From positions 25,179,501 to 25,243,500 of the forward strand of contig NC_068975.1 in assembly GCF_016808095.1 (NCBI RefSeq): a DNA stretch of 64,000 nt, given 5' to 3'. Position numbers and translations under genes: made by a program. This document shows, in pieces, positions 25,558 to 38,260 of the stretch. This stretch comes from Vigna angularis. Its lineage: Eukaryota; Streptophyta; Magnoliopsida; Fabales; Fabaceae. The notes below the pieces were generated by a model that made no database searches, was not told where the DNA came from, and was given only the letters and a program-made list of their open reading frames with translations. Each line of letters opens with the position of its first letter. Position 1 is the first letter of the stretch.

Positions 25558-27211
25558 ATATACACACACCTGCAAATGCACTCAACTCATCATTCAAGTG
25601 CTTCAGTGCTGCAAAATTCTTCCTAACATGTTTGGTTTAGTGCTGTAAGTGTTAAATCTGTTACCTTGTTATGCATAACTATTTATATGAGACTATTTAA
25701 AAAAAAAACATTTCAGATATAATATTTTTTTTTGCTTAACTTAAATTTTTACATGTTTATTGTAATAATGAACTATTAAGATAAGTGCAGTATGATCCTA
25801 GTTACTACAAAATTTGAGTAAGAATCGTATTAGTAACTGGCATTAAATAATTAAGCAATTGGACAAAGATAACAGCTTCGGATAAAAAATTGACACAGTC
25901 ATCGCCCATGAAAAAAGACAATGACATGAGCGTGATTCGCTACTATCGTACTTATGTTCTTTTTAATTTTAATGAAAAATCTTCTGTTCGAATAGTGCAG
26001 AAAACAAGTTAAATTAGATTAAAAAATTAATAACTTATGAGTCAGATTAATGGTTTAAATAGACCTAAGTCAAATTAAATAATTTATAAAAAACAATTTT
26101 AATTTAAAAATTAGAAACTGATATTTTTTTATTAAAGTATGTGATATAGTTTATACATCGAATAAGAATATTTAAAAATTAAATAGAAAAAATATAAATA
26201 ATGTGTTTGCCATTTAGAACTCAACAGTCAAAGAAAAAAATTAAAGGGTAACTAAGATGTCATGTTTGAATTTGGTAATTTGAAAAGGAGATGGAATAAA
26301 TATGACAAATTGTTCTCATTGTTTTAGTCAATTTAAAAATTAAATATTATTCATTCTTATCAAAATAAGAGGTTTAGTTTAATTAAGTCTCTGTAAGCAT
26401 AATTTTTTTTTGTCATCAAGAGTCAACATTAACGTGAGGCACATCACATCCCTTCTTGATGTGCCTTTTCTTTTGATTGAATGTAAGAATAAAAGGAAAC
26501 AAAGAATTGGGCAAAACTACTTCCTATGATGATTGAAAACCCTCTTCTTGGGCACAAAAGTGAGGATTTTTACTTCAATACTAACTATAAATAATTTGAG
26601 TTTTGGATGTTGTAGTATTTTAAATGATGGTTCATTTTAGTTCTAAAAAATAGTTTATGTAATAGAGATAGCTTATTATGTATATTTGATTTAATAATAT
26701 ATTATTAATTGATGTGTAATTTTTAGTTATATCCATGACAAAAACAAAAACAAAAGTCAAAAATCAATAAATTTGAAAAAGAAAATATACTTTTATGAAC
26801 ATAATTAAACTCAATCGTCTAGAATAATTTTCAATACGAAATTTGAAGAATTAAAAGAGAATAATTTATCAAAGGAAATCAATTGTAATACTTGAAATAA
26901 TAGACATTAGATTAATATATTTATATAAAAAAAGTTATATTACATATAACATTAAAATTAATGTAATTTCTTATTTATCTTTTATAATGTACTTATCTGA
27001 CTCAATGAATATACCAAAAAATATAGTCCAATGTGTATTGAAATAAATATTCACGTATTAACTATAATCATGATAAATTTTATTAGTTTGATTATATCAT
27101 GATATTATTATTATTATTTACATAAGATACTACATTATTGTTATTATTATTATATATTTGAGGTCTTCATTTCATTAATATTATTTAATATCATATTACC
27201 TATTTTATAAA
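24883..27211. other. Region upstream of the lectin receptor kinase, gene-free
   Basis: Contains the kinase leader and promoter on the minus strand near 24883-25300. Farther out it is AT-rich with a microsatellite (listed) and an (ATT)n run near 27110-27155. No other gene seen. Confidence 0.5.
25490..25565. repeat. Minisatellite of a ~14-bp ACATACATATATAT unit
   Basis: About five tandem units alternating ACATACAT with (AT)n, ending in (AC)n. Confidence 0.9.
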
Positions 27212-28440
27212 ATGAGCCTTAAGGTTCAAATATCCTATAAATACATCTTGTATTTCTTAGGGAATACTCACTTTAACACTTGTACTCATTCTTTTTTACT
27301 CATAAGTATCCATAGTTTTTTTATTGACTTGAATGTTATAGGATCTTTTGTAAGTGGATCTCTCTTGTGTTCCAAACCTCAACAAGTACACATCAGGTTT
27401 CTTAGTTCACTCAAATCCTGTCACATATTGTAAGGATCACACTCAGATTCTAGTAAGAACATTTGGCATCTACTGTGGAACTTTAGTGAAAATTTTTCTG
27501 TCCTCACTCTTCCATGGTCACCACCCGAACTCAAGCCCAACTTTCTCATGAGATGTAATCCAACTCGATTAACCTTTTAGAATCAAATGTAGATGTTAAT
27601 CCAACATAACGAAAAACAACGCAAGTGTTACGATCCTGAGCTCAAAGCCCTGCGCACTCAACATCAACCGCCTTGAAGTACATAGAGTAAGGGAAAACAA
27701 AACCTCTAAGCATTTCATAGAGAGATTCATCGCTGCAACGACCACGAACCAAAACCTCACTCTGTTTATGATCATGCATTCCTTGATCTGTGGTCTACAA
27801 CCCATACTCTTCTCAAATTCTCTTCACAAAATGACCTAACAACATGGATGATCTAAAAGAATGGGTGGCCAAATACATGGTCACTGAAGAAAATAGGTTA
27901 AAGAGGACAAAGAAGCCCAATGTCCCATCGGGAGGAAAAAGTAGGAAGAACAATGTCGTTGACCAAACTATATCCCAGTATAACCAATATACTTCCCTAA
28001 ACGCTAGCAAAGACACTGTACTTGGATAAGCGTGCAACTTGGAGCTCATACAGCTCCTCAAGCCCTAACAACCTTTTCCTGAGATGATCCTACAAAAAAG
28101 TGTTCCTACCATCAAAGCGACATACCATCTAAGGGACCTCATCAAAGAACTTATCTGCACTAGCGCTTTAGCCCGATTTATTTAGCAAGGAAAAGAACGT
28201 TGAGGCAAAATACATGACAATTTCTAAAGACAAGGTCAAGGTAAAGGATGCATCAATTTCACAGGACGAGGACGAGGCCAAGGATAGTTAGACCAACCCA
28301 ACATGGTCCTTCAGATTCTAGGGCTCGAGGCCATCTAGGGTCAGTAGCCCACTCCCAATAACCAACCATTTAGAGTCAAATCATCCAACCTAATTCCGCT
28401 TAGGCAAGAGGAAGCGTCCACACCATCTTAGAGGGTTTTA
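27212..28440 (+). mobile_element. Decayed Ty3/gypsy-type LTR end, primer site and gag-leader remnant
   Basis: The stretch TTGACTTGAATGTTATAGGA (from 27324) and the following TTTTGTAAGTGGATCT resemble the U5 end of legume gypsy LTRs. It is followed at about 27461 by CATTTGGCATCTACTGTGGA, a mutated form of the TTGGCGCCCACCGTGG primer-site region found just after such LTRs. The sequence from there to about 28440 has the base composition and scraps of a gag leader (for example YHLRDLIKELI near 28120) but is closed by stops in every frame. Boundaries and family are inferred from memory of related elements; no target duplication found. Confidence 0.5.
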
Positions 28441-29102
28441 TGTACATGTATGCCTTTTAAAGACATTTTCAAAAACAATTATATGTTTCCAAAATAAAAA
28501 GGAGCTTATTTTGCCAATTTTATAGTGCAAACATCTTTGAATATGTCACCTAATATACCACCACTATTATTATTCGCTATATTAAATCTCATGTCTTCAA
28601 CACCTAGATTTATGCAAAATTAGACCAAGGTAACATCAATTCATCATTTATAATTTTTTTAGTGATAGAATATGACCTAAAAAACACGTAGACTTAGGAA
28701 CAAAAAATACAAAGCATCATAAAAGACAAAGTTATGTATTGTGAAAAATATGGGTCAACAGAATTATTTGACCAATCCTATATCACAAACTTGTGAGAGT
28801 TTTAAGTTATATGAATCAAGCTTATGAGAGCCAATATGTTCAAAATTTTAGTCAACCTTATATTTTTCAACGCAGATCGTTCCACTTTACCGTCTCACTT
28901 TACCATTCCTAGTATAGATTACATTTTTTTAATTTTAACATTATTTTTTTTCTCACATATTATCATAAATATGTAATGACATGTTGATATATTAATTTTC
29001 TTGTATAAAATTCACTAAATAATTAATGACAGATTTTAGTGGATTGTGGCAGTGTAATCTCAATTTGCTTTTATACATAAATTAATATATTAAATAAAAT
29101 AT

Positions 29103-29158
<56 letters not shown>

Positions 29159-30837
29159 AGCAGTGAAAGATCACATGAGAAAATAGTTGTATAAGGATGA
29201 TAAAGTTTGAATGGAGTGATAATCCCGTAACAAGAACCTTCACTATTTCCATTGAGACAAAACAATACACTTTGATTAGTCAATTCTCCGCAGGCTTCAA
29301 CTTCAATCTTAATATATATAATGTCAGCATCTCCGATTACATTTTCAACAATACATTTTCTACAAAAACTTTGTCTCATGTGAACTCATTACTTGTTAAA
29401 ACCTAAAGGGATGTGCATGAGTGGTGTTAGATGATGACCTCTTTTATTATTCTATTTTGACTGTCTTAAAATCTTAAATTTCTACTTCTAAATTCATATT
29501 AAATTTCATATATTTTGACTAAATTCCTATATTATCTTAATTATTAATCAATAATTTGTTTCTTCAATTAATATAATAATCCAAATTCACTTTTTAAATG
29601 ACTTTAATATTAACAAGATTAATAATGGATTGCCATGCACGAAATTAGAGGTGTCAAAACGAGTAATACGGCTCTATACGGTTCGATTCACCACCGATTG
29701 GTCACTTAACGAGTCAACCTAACCTGACTCACTTATTAACAAGTTGAAGAAATTCGAATCTAGTCCAATCCACCACAGGTTGGTGAGTTAAACGGATTGA
29801 CTCATTACCTCATTAGTTATAAGTTTTTTTAAAATAAAAAAATATTACAATATTTTTTAATTCAAATCTAAATAAACATCACTAAAATGATGTTAAACTC
29901 CAAAGACAATTCAAAATAAAAAAATAATATCATACAATCCAAAACATAATCCAAAAACATGTACAAAAGGCGAACAAATAAATTTTTAATATTAATAATT
30001 TTTGTATCAGTTATCCATTTATAATATTAGAGTCTTGAATAGATAAATCTATAATATTTTTCTCTCTTGAAACATCTTCTTTTTTTATCACCATCTACAA
30101 TATAATAAAAAAATGTTAACTAATAATATGTGAGTTGGTGAGCCAACTTGACTCGTCACGGGTTCAACCCGGTGAGATGGGTTCTAAGTGAGTCGGGTTG
30201 AAAACTAACCCGCATAAAAAATTACATTTTTTTTAAACACAATTCAACCCAAACTCGTGATGAGTCAGATTGACTCGCAGGTTACAACTAATTTTTACAA
30301 TACTACATGATTTTCACAAGCATGAGAGCCATCAAATAATGAACCTCTATGAACTAATAATCATAAATATCTAATCCACCTATATTGTCATTTTTAATTT
30401 TGTATCAATTGAAATTCTATTTTAAGTCCACTTTAAAGTGAAATTTATTTTAAATTTCAATTTAAAAGATACAATGAATTATCTCTTTATAGCTTTAGTT
30501 AAACTTAATCCAACTTAATTTTTTAAAAAAAATTGAAATATTTGTTAAAAGATAATCATTTTTTCTTTTTTTATAAATTATTTTAATTTTTTACGAGTTT
30601 ACTCAAAGAATTGTAAGTTAGGAATAATGGGAAGGATTATACGAGTTTAATTCTGTCTGTTATTATTTTTAATACTCGGTAATATAAATTTTTTGTTGTA
30701 TTTTATTTTTTGAAGTAATAAATATGTTCACATTTATATTTGTTCAAATACTTATTAAATAATTTTATAAAAAAATAAAAATAAAAATAAAAAATTACAA
30801 TATTCAAGAAAGACTTATTTTTTTCTTAAATTTCAAA

Positions 30838-30873
<36 letters not shown>

Positions 30874-31357
30874 ATTTGATTTACAAAAATAAATTATTAT
30901 TTAATATTTATATTAATGTATGTTTGACATTAATCTAAGTATTTTTTATGTATACTGGAACGAGATAAGATAATTTTATATTTTTAATTATAACTTGTGA
31001 TATGAAATAGTTGACTAAGATGAATTTTTGCATGAATGAATGTCAGATACAAATTGATGAGTTGATCAATATTTTATCTTTCTTTCATGTTACGGAATTG
31101 CAATTGGATTGTGTTTTCGTCTATTGTTAACCCCTTTAATCACTCTTATGTTTTATCCATTTTTATTCTCACCTCAACAAACTCTGACCACCCACAATTC
31201 TTGACTACACATATTGCAAATCGTGTGCATACATTACTGTCAACTGCAAAAAAGTGTGCCATGCTTTGTATAAAGAAAACAGAAACCCCATTCTTTTCAA
31301 AACATCTATGTAATAAACTATCTCTTCTCCTCATTTTAGGACCAAACATCATCAAAC
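28441..31357. other. Gene-free intergenic DNA
   Basis: AT-rich with (AT)n runs at 29109-29156 and 30842-30870. At 29645-30290 the two sides carry related inverted words (TAGAGGTGTCAAAACGAGT at the left, several GAGTCxGGTTG/AACCxGACTC motifs), suggesting a badly decayed hAT-like element, but no matching target duplication was found. No gene seen. Confidence 0.45.
29109..29156. repeat. (AT)n microsatellite
   Basis: About 24 uninterrupted AT units. Confidence 0.92.
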
Positions 31358-32407
31358 ATGGGATCTTGCACCAAAATAGAATCTTTGCCACCAGATTGCG
31401 TTTCTGAAATCTTGTCACGTGCATCACCATTAGAGGCATGCATATGTTCACTGCTCTCCTCCACCCTTCGCTCATATGCGGACTCTGACATGGTTTGGAG
31501 AAGCTTCTTGCCCTCTGATCACCAGGCCATTGTCTCCAGGGCCGTCAATCCTTTCTCCCTTCACTTCTCTTCGTACAAACTACTCTTCCATTATCTCTGC
31601 CACCCTCTTCTCATTGACCAGGGCAGCAAGGTACGCAATCTGCCTCCTTGTTCGATTTCTCAAGACGCATTTCATATCTAATTCATTTTACTTTGGTTCT
31701 GTCTATGATTCATGCAGATATTCAAATTGGAAAAGTGTTCGGGTAAAAAATCTTTTATCTTATCTGCAAGGGAATTGTCAATAGCATGGAGCAGCCACCC
31801 TATGATGTGGTGCTGGAAACAACTTCCAGAATCAAGGTAATTTAATTAATGAATTTAATTAATTTCACGTGTAGAAAAGAGAGTTATATATAATTGCAGA
31901 ATTTGCAGATTTGCGGAGGTGGCAGAGCTTAGAACAGTAAGTTGGTTAGAAATAGAGGGGAAGATGAGGACGCAGAATCTAACGGGAAACACGACATACG
32001 CGGCGTATCTGATAATGAATGTTTGTGATGAGGCATTCGGGGTTGAGTTTGTTCCGTCGAAGGTATCGGTTAGTGTTGGAAAGCAAGTGCAGAGAGGAAG
32101 AGCTTATTTGGGTTGTAAAGATGAAAAGAAGTGTACGATGGAGAGTCTGTTTTATGGGAACCGGAGAGAAGTGATGGGAAAAGCAGCGTTTGGAGAGGAA
32201 GGTGAAGTGATTTCGATTCCGTTGAAAAGAGAAGATGGGTGGATGGAGATTGAGCTGGGAGAGTTTTTCATTGACGAAGCTGAAGCTGAAGCTGATGAAG
32301 AAATAACGATGAATCTCAGGGAAGATGGTTATCAATTGAAAGGAGGCCTTATCATTGAAGGCATCGAAGTTAGACCCAAACACATCGTGTCATATCATGC
32401 CCTTTGA
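31358..32407 (+). CDS. F-box protein PP2-B-like (first of tandem pair)
   Basis: Probable substrate receptor of an SCF ubiquitin ligase with a phloem-protein-2 (Nictaba-like) lectin domain. Exons 31358-31630, 31718-31836 and 31909-32407 give 891 bp or 296 residues, the usual length for PP2-B proteins. The N-terminal F-box (about 9-50) reads [19 protein letters not shown] with VWRSFLP after it. The PP2 part has the family signatures [44 protein letters not shown] and the closing [13 protein letters not shown]. An acidic stretch (EAEAEADEE) near the C-terminus is unusual. The intron phases and the 119-bp middle exon match the neighbour at 33523. Carbohydrate ligand and target protein are unknown. 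Confidence 0.9.
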
Positions 32408-33522
32408 TTTCTATCATGTTTTGTTTTCGAATGGTTCAACCATTGTTCAAAACCGTGTTCCATTCTCATCACAGTAATTAGAAGCAGCACACATACATGA
32501 ATCAGATTATAATTATGACAAATATCTCCACCTAATTAAAAGACGTGTATAATATCACTTGTATTTAACTTACACTTGTTAATCAGGGATTTTAAAAGAT
32601 GACTTTACTGTAAAAAGATGTTGTGATGATTAATAATAAGACAAGCTTTTTTGTTTAATGAATCTGTCAAACTCTAATAATTTTCAAATCAGAATTTTGT
32701 AACTTTCAAAAAAGTCCTTTATTTAATAATAACATGTACATTACAAACTTTTAAATTTTAATAATATATGTTTGTGTAGATCTGTGGATCAAACCGCAAA
32801 TTTATTATTTGTTACTTTAATTGATTTTTTTTATTCAAATCGAATAATGATATTAAAACTGATCGAATTATTCATATTTTAATTAGTATGAAAAATATTT
32901 ATTAATTATGAGTTTTTTATCTATGTAAATAAAATATTAAATATATTAAATGAATTTAAAAAATTTGTAAAAGATTTAAATGTATCAAACAATCATTACT
33001 CTAAATAATATTAAATCAATATAAAATTTTGTATATCAACGGGTCATTGTACGGACTTTTTACGGTGCATACAAAAAGTGTTTGTTGTAAAGCAGTACAT
33101 CAACAAATTACTTATAAATATAAAATAAAAGTTGATTAAGAAAATAGAAATAAAAAACGAAAATATCTTATCATAATACGGTGAAGAGGTATATTAAAGT
33201 TGAGGACAAAACATTCATAGTAATTTAAATTTCATAATTTTTATGAAAAAAATAATGTGATGTTTGATATTAAAATTAAAAAATTTGCAGATCCGTATGT
33301 GATTCACCAAGTTCCAAATTTAGGAAAAGTGGTGGTTTGTTGGATGTGGTCATGTTCTGCCTCCATGTTGACATAGTTGTTGAGAGTGAAAAGAATGTCG
33401 TCATACTAGCGATATACTTCATTCATTGGACCATGTACGTCCACACAGTAATGTTATATATAACAACCATAACTTGTTCATTCTGGAAGCAAGTCTGCAT
33501 TGAAAATTTTGATTTTCAGAAG
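32408..33522. other. Spacer between the two PP2-B genes
   Basis: About 1.1 kb, AT-rich. It should contain the 3' end of the first gene and promoter of the second. No further gene. Confidence 0.5.
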
Positions 33523-35273
33523 ATGGAACTTTTGCCCTACGATTGCTTTGCACACATTTTATCCTTCACTTCCCCTCAGGACCTCTGCAGGTCCTCTCTG
33601 GTCTCCTCCATTTTGCAGTCAATGGCAGATTCAGATGCTGTCTGGGAGAACTTTTTGCCATCCAATTATCATCAAATTGTTTCTAGGTTCGTGACTTCCT
33701 CTTTGTCGTGTTCTTCCAAGAAACAATTGTTTTCCATGTTATGTAATCCACGACCAATTGACGACGGTAACAAGGTAAATTTCTTCAGTGTTTGTCCCTT
33801 TCTTTCACTGCATGATTGCAGATTGAAAAGGCTCATAGCAAAATCACAATTTGGTCCAACCTAAACTCTAATTGAAGAGTTTGCATATTTTACCAAAACC
33901 TTGTTCTTTTGCTAGAGTCTTTATAAGTGGCAACTCATACTAGAAAATAAACGGTTAATAGATTGGAAAATGAAGATGGTTTAATTGTTATTTACATATG
34001 ATAATGATGGATAAAATGAACACACCCTACCCCACCACTGACACACACAACACATGGCCCTTTTATACTTACTGTATCAATTTTGTTTGACTCTGCAAGT
34101 TCATAATTATGATTGACAACTGTTTCTTAATTTTGTAAAATGAAAAATACTGTAAGATAGACTGGTATAGTATTAACGAATCAATGCAGCACCAAAATAT
34201 AAGAAAAAAGTGCAGAAATTGCAACTACAATGGTTGCAAGATCAAGGTTGATGGGGTATCCTCAGGCGGTGGAGCAAATATGAATTATCTAATTCATATT
34301 TGCGACACTGTCTGTGGTTGCCAAATCACCTTTTCTAAAAGTTAAAATGTTTACAGCAACAAGAAAATCTTAATGAAAATGATATAATCTAAAGTAAATT
34401 TTTTATAATTATAAAGACTAAAGAAAGAAGGTATGAGTTGAATCTATTTTGAATGATAGTAGTGACAAATGGTTGAGAAAAACAGATATTCTCCATTGAG
34501 AAGAGAAGTGGCAAAATCTGTTACCTGTTGAGCGCAAGACAACTTTCAATTGCATGGGGAAACAGCCCTCTCTATTGGTCCTGGAAACCCATCCGAGGTT
34601 CAAGGTTTGTTTCTGCATCGTCCTCGTCATCATCATCATCTTCATCTTTCCAATTCTCAAACACTTTCTCTTTTAACTGTAACTTTCCACTTCAATTTCT
34701 TCATAGGTGTCATGTCATGTCATGTCATGTCCTAACTCTGCCAATACTTTATGATTTTAAAATCACAACAAAAGGTTTCCTAATTCAATGAAGGATTAGT
34801 ATTCTAATGGCACATCATTACCAATTGCAAAGTCGTTTTTGAAATCTGTGCGTAGATTTGAAGAAGCAGCTGAACTGAGAACCATAAGCTGGCTGGAAAT
34901 AAAAGGCAGCATAAACAGCGGAATGTTATCTCCCAATACTTTATACGGAGCCTACCTGCAAGTGAAAATCGCGGATCGTGCTTATGGGTTAGACGTGTTA
35001 CCATCGGAGGTGTCCGTAGAAGTTGGCAAACATAAATCACAAGGAACCGTTTGCATACGTTCATGTCGAAAAACAGACACCAAATGTTCTTTTCGTTTTG
35101 AAGATGAAGAATGGTCGGAGATTGACTTGGGGAGTTTTTACACCTGTTCAAACGAAGAGGTCAGAATGTGCCTCAAGGAAGTTAAAGGTGTGCACTTGAA
35201 AGGTGGCCTCATAGTTGATGGACTTGAAATAAGGCCCAAACACTTGGAAAAGGCCTCCGCTTATAGGCCCTAA
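33523..35273 (+). CDS. F-box protein PP2-B-like (second of tandem pair)
   Basis: Paralogue of the gene at 31358. Exons 33523-33774, 34486-34604 and 34856-35273 total 789 bp or 262 residues. It starts MELLPYDCFAHILSFTSPQD, a typical PP2-B F-box opening, so I prefer ATG 33523 to the in-frame upstream extension from about 33337, which lacks family similarity. PP2 motifs follow: KICYLLSARQLSIAWG, YWSWKPI, EAAELRTISWLEIKG, AYLQVKIADRAYGLD and GGLIVDGLEIRPK. It is shorter than its neighbour because the loop between the middle and last strands is reduced. Expected role is substrate recognition in an SCF ubiquitin ligase; target unknown. Intron 1 is 711 bp versus 87 bp in the first copy. Confidence 0.88.
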
Positions 35274-35301
35274 CTAGTTTACGTTTTTTTTTTGTGCGTT
35301 G

Positions 35302-35566
35302 TGGGCCGAACGTGACACTTGTTTTGTTTCGTTTCGTTTTCCCATTTAGCCCTAGCAAGCGCTCTCTTTAAAATCCTCTTCTGCGGCTTTGGAATTGCAT
35401 TTCTCATAACGAAAAATATGAAGGTGGGCGCCGTGGTGGTGTGTTATTGCATTTCCTAACAGTGATCCTGGTTATGTGTTCTTCACTTTTAGGGTTTTTC
35501 TTTTTTCACTTCGTTCTTTCGGATTGATTTTATTTGATTTTTTGTTGTAATTTTACTGAACCCTAA
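35302..35566 (+). other. Possible orphan promoter and first exon of a ribosomal-protein-type gene
   Basis: Site II element TGGGCC (35302-35307) is followed by a CT-rich leader and by ATGAAG (35418-35423) directly before GTGGGC, a possible donor. The would-be intron carries telo-box words TTAGGGTTT (35489-35497) and AACCCTAA (35559-35566). Site II plus telo-box and a two-codon first exon is the style of plant ribosomal-protein genes; ATGAAG as exon 1 is known for RPS6. No second exon is found downstream before repeats begin near 35936, so this could be a truncated duplicate or a non-coding transcript start. Confidence 0.35.
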
Positions 35567-36280
35567 TTGTTGAATGGTTTTGTACTTCGATTTGGTTTGT
35601 TTGCTGTGATGATAAATGTGAATCCCAGCTCATTATGAGACCTTTTTTAAGGTCTGGGAAAAGAATTTTCCACATTTATCTGAGCTTCTCTATGAGAATA
35701 ATTTTGGCTATGTAATTAATCAAACTTTTCAATAAGTAAAAAATGAACATAATTTTTTTTTTTAATATTAGAGTTCTTTTTTGTTTTTTACGTGGTTGGT
35801 TTGATTTATTTAAACTAAATTTAATTGTTTTCTGAAGAACTGATAACTGTTTGATTACTTCAGTTTTTACTTCATTCAAAACTGACTGAATTGCAATCGT
35901 GCAGTTTTTTTTTATACTTATCGTATTAGAGAGCTTCTCCCTACACCACCACACTCTTCTTCTTATACCACCACATTCCTGGCGAATGACTTATTTGTTG
36001 GTTGTTGGTCGATAATCCAATCAGATGAAAGAAAAAATATATATATGAAAATTTTGAAATCGATAAATGATAACTCATTAAACCTATTGAAATATTTTTA
36101 TTTTAGCTACTTATAATTTTTTTAATTCAAATACATTAAATATAATTACAGAGCTTGAACAATGATGGATGATCCAAGTCTTTGGAAATGATTTTAAAAA
36201 ATGTTTGATTTTAAATAAATTTTTTGAGATATTTTATGAAATGGTATGATTAACAATTCAGAATGAAATCAGACAAAAAA

Positions 36281-36387
36281 AACAAGTAAACATGATATTC
36301 AAAATGAAATATGAATTATAAATTAATAACAAGAAAAAAAACAAATAAACATATATTCAAAATGAAATATAAATTATAAATTAATAA
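36281..36387. repeat. Imperfect ~59-bp tandem duplication
   Basis: AACAAGTAAACATGATATTC at 36281 and AACAAATAAACATATATTC at about 36340 are each followed by the same AAAATGAAATATxAATTATA sequence. Confidence 0.75.
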
Positions 36388-36456
36388 TAAAGACGGATTA
36401 CTGTACCTCGGAAGATTTATGATAAATATGTCGTATTGGAGATTAAGATATCCAAC

Positions 36457-36580
36457 TTATAATTGAAAAACAGTGACAGATCTGTTTTCGTACAATATAA
36501 TTTAATAACGGTGACAGATTATAATTGAAAAACAGTGACAGATCTGTTTTCGTACAACATAATTTAATAACAAAAATGAC
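36457..36580. repeat. 62-bp tandem duplication with internal palindrome
   Basis: A unit starting TTATAATTGAAAAACAGTGA occurs at 36457 and 36519. Each copy holds ACAGTGACAGATCTGT, a partly palindromic word. Confidence 0.85.
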
Positions 36581-37739
36581 ATATTAATTAAATATATACA
36601 TTAATATTTTAGTTTATATATATAATATAAACAAACACAGAGGATGAGAAAAAAAAATCATTTTTTACGTGATTGAAAATAGTCTCGATTGAGTTAAAAT
36701 GTTTTTGTCTAGAAGCAAGATTAAATGAAAATGAAACTAAGATCAGAAATGTAAAAATTAAAATCAGTTTTAACAATAAAATTAATTAGTTTCAAAAGTA
36801 CTTTAATAATAGACCTAATTAATTAGTAGTTTGATTATTATATTTAAATTAATTAAGGGATAATCACATGTAAGTTTAATAAAATGTTTAATTAGTAATT
36901 TAGTCTTTATATTTTTTTTTACTCTGAGTTTTAACAGTTTTTACAATCAGACAATGTGATTTATTTTTTAATAATTTTTATAAATTAGGATAATAAATTC
37001 AAAAGTCACAATTCACATGTATATTTTTTACAATGTACTAAACAAAAATAAATATCTTAAATTTAAAGAAGACAATCCTTATGGGATCACTAAAGAAGAA
37101 GGAATTGAAAAGGAAAAAGAGAGTTTGAATTTACAAATAATAACCTCTTAATGATATTAACTAAACTAGAAAAAAGATATTTGCTAAAAAGAACAAGAAT
37201 AAAAATAGAAAATGAGAGGGAGAAAGTTACAAATTATAAATAAAAAATAATAAAATATAATCAATATTTTTTCTTATTTTTTTTATATCTCTAATTATAT
37301 GTAGAGTGAGAAATAAATGTTATAGTTCTAATGAACAATGATAAATAAATAACTTCTTTCTTAATTTATTTGATAAATAATTTGTTTCTCAAAATTTAAA
37401 TTTTATTAGATACACTTTATAAACGCATTAACAATACTACAAATTTCTCTTTATAATCTTCTCCTTTAACTCTTAACCTTATATAAAAAACTATCTTATT
37501 AAACTCATGAATTCATCTATATTAGTTATACTAATGAACATAAATCAAATCAATATAAATATTTAATATATCGTCCAAAATATAACCAATTCATATACAA
37601 ATGAATACATTTCATTGAAACTTTTGTTGACATCTCTTTTGCACGTGTTTTTAGTTATGAATGTATATCACTAATGTTACGTGCAAGAAGTAAGTCCAAC
37701 AAGTAGTGATAGTAGAATCAGATGACATCTGTCACAATA

Positions 37740-38260
37740 CCACGAATAATATATAATAAGTTTGATGGTAACAATAAGATGGAATGTCCATCGTATCTTG
37801 GTTAATAAAGAAAGTTTCATAGATGTCCTATATTTTGAGATGTTTGTAGGATTAAGCATCACAATCCACTCTCTTAAGCCCTTCCATGGAATCCTAGTTG
37901 TGTTTGACAGAGATTTGGTAGAAATAAGGGGTCATGGGTTCACATCACTTTTGGCTTAAAAGACTATCTTGATTAAGTATTTGGTGGTAAATACTCCATC
38001 ATAGTATAACATCTTTCTTGGAATACCATTCTTAATGAATTAAGGGTTGTGGTGTCAACAATTCACCTAAAGATAAAATATCCTACAACCAAAGATAGTT
38101 GAGGTTATTAAGGTGGACCAACAAATCACAATAAAGTGTTATGAAAAAAGCCTAAAAAATTGTCAAACATATATCACGAGTCAATATGAACACGAAATCC
38201 TTCTTGATAAATTGGACCAAAAGGATCTATTAGAGGATTGACATTTGCAATCCCTCAAAG
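37740..38260 (+). pseudogene. Dead Ty3/gypsy polyprotein fragment (retropepsin region)
   Basis: Frame at 37762-37959 reads VHRILVNKESFIDVLYFEMF then LKPFHGILVVFDRDLVEIRG, which fits the gypsy protease region (pattern VRRVLVDxGSSxDVLYxxxF ... LKPFxGxLVGFxGxxVExRG). The catalytic D-[ST]-G has become N-K-E-S. After a stop, similarity resumes (YLVVNTPSSYNIFLGIP, VVSTIHLKIKYPTTK, QQITIKCYEKSLK) up to about 38160. Multiple stops and frame breaks show it is inactive. No LTR was found close by, so it is an isolated fragment of an old insertion. Confidence 0.7.

Larger units (their letters stand above)
35567..37739. other. Gene-free intergenic DNA
   Basis: AT-rich. Near 35936 a single end related to the MITE at 1318 is seen (CTTCTCCCTACACCACCACA). 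Two local duplications are listed separately. No gene. Confidence 0.5.

Noticed and set aside
29676..29700. tRNA-like B-box GGTTCGATTCA
   Set aside because: No cloverleaf, A box or acceptor stem could be formed around it.
29645..30290. hAT element with TAGAGGTGTCAAAACGAG end
   Set aside because: The opposite end is too diverged and the flanking 8 bp (CACGAAAT versus ATTTTTAC) do not match, so the boundaries cannot be supported.
33337..33522. N-terminal extension of the second PP2-B gene
   Set aside because: The frame is open, but the added residues lack F-box/PP2 similarity and the family starts just before the LPxDC motif at 33523.
27212..38260. A single large gypsy element joining the LTR relic at 27.2 kb and the protease relic at 37.7 kb
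   Set aside because: Two intact host F-box genes with normal introns lie between, and no matching LTR was seen; they are better treated as separate relics.
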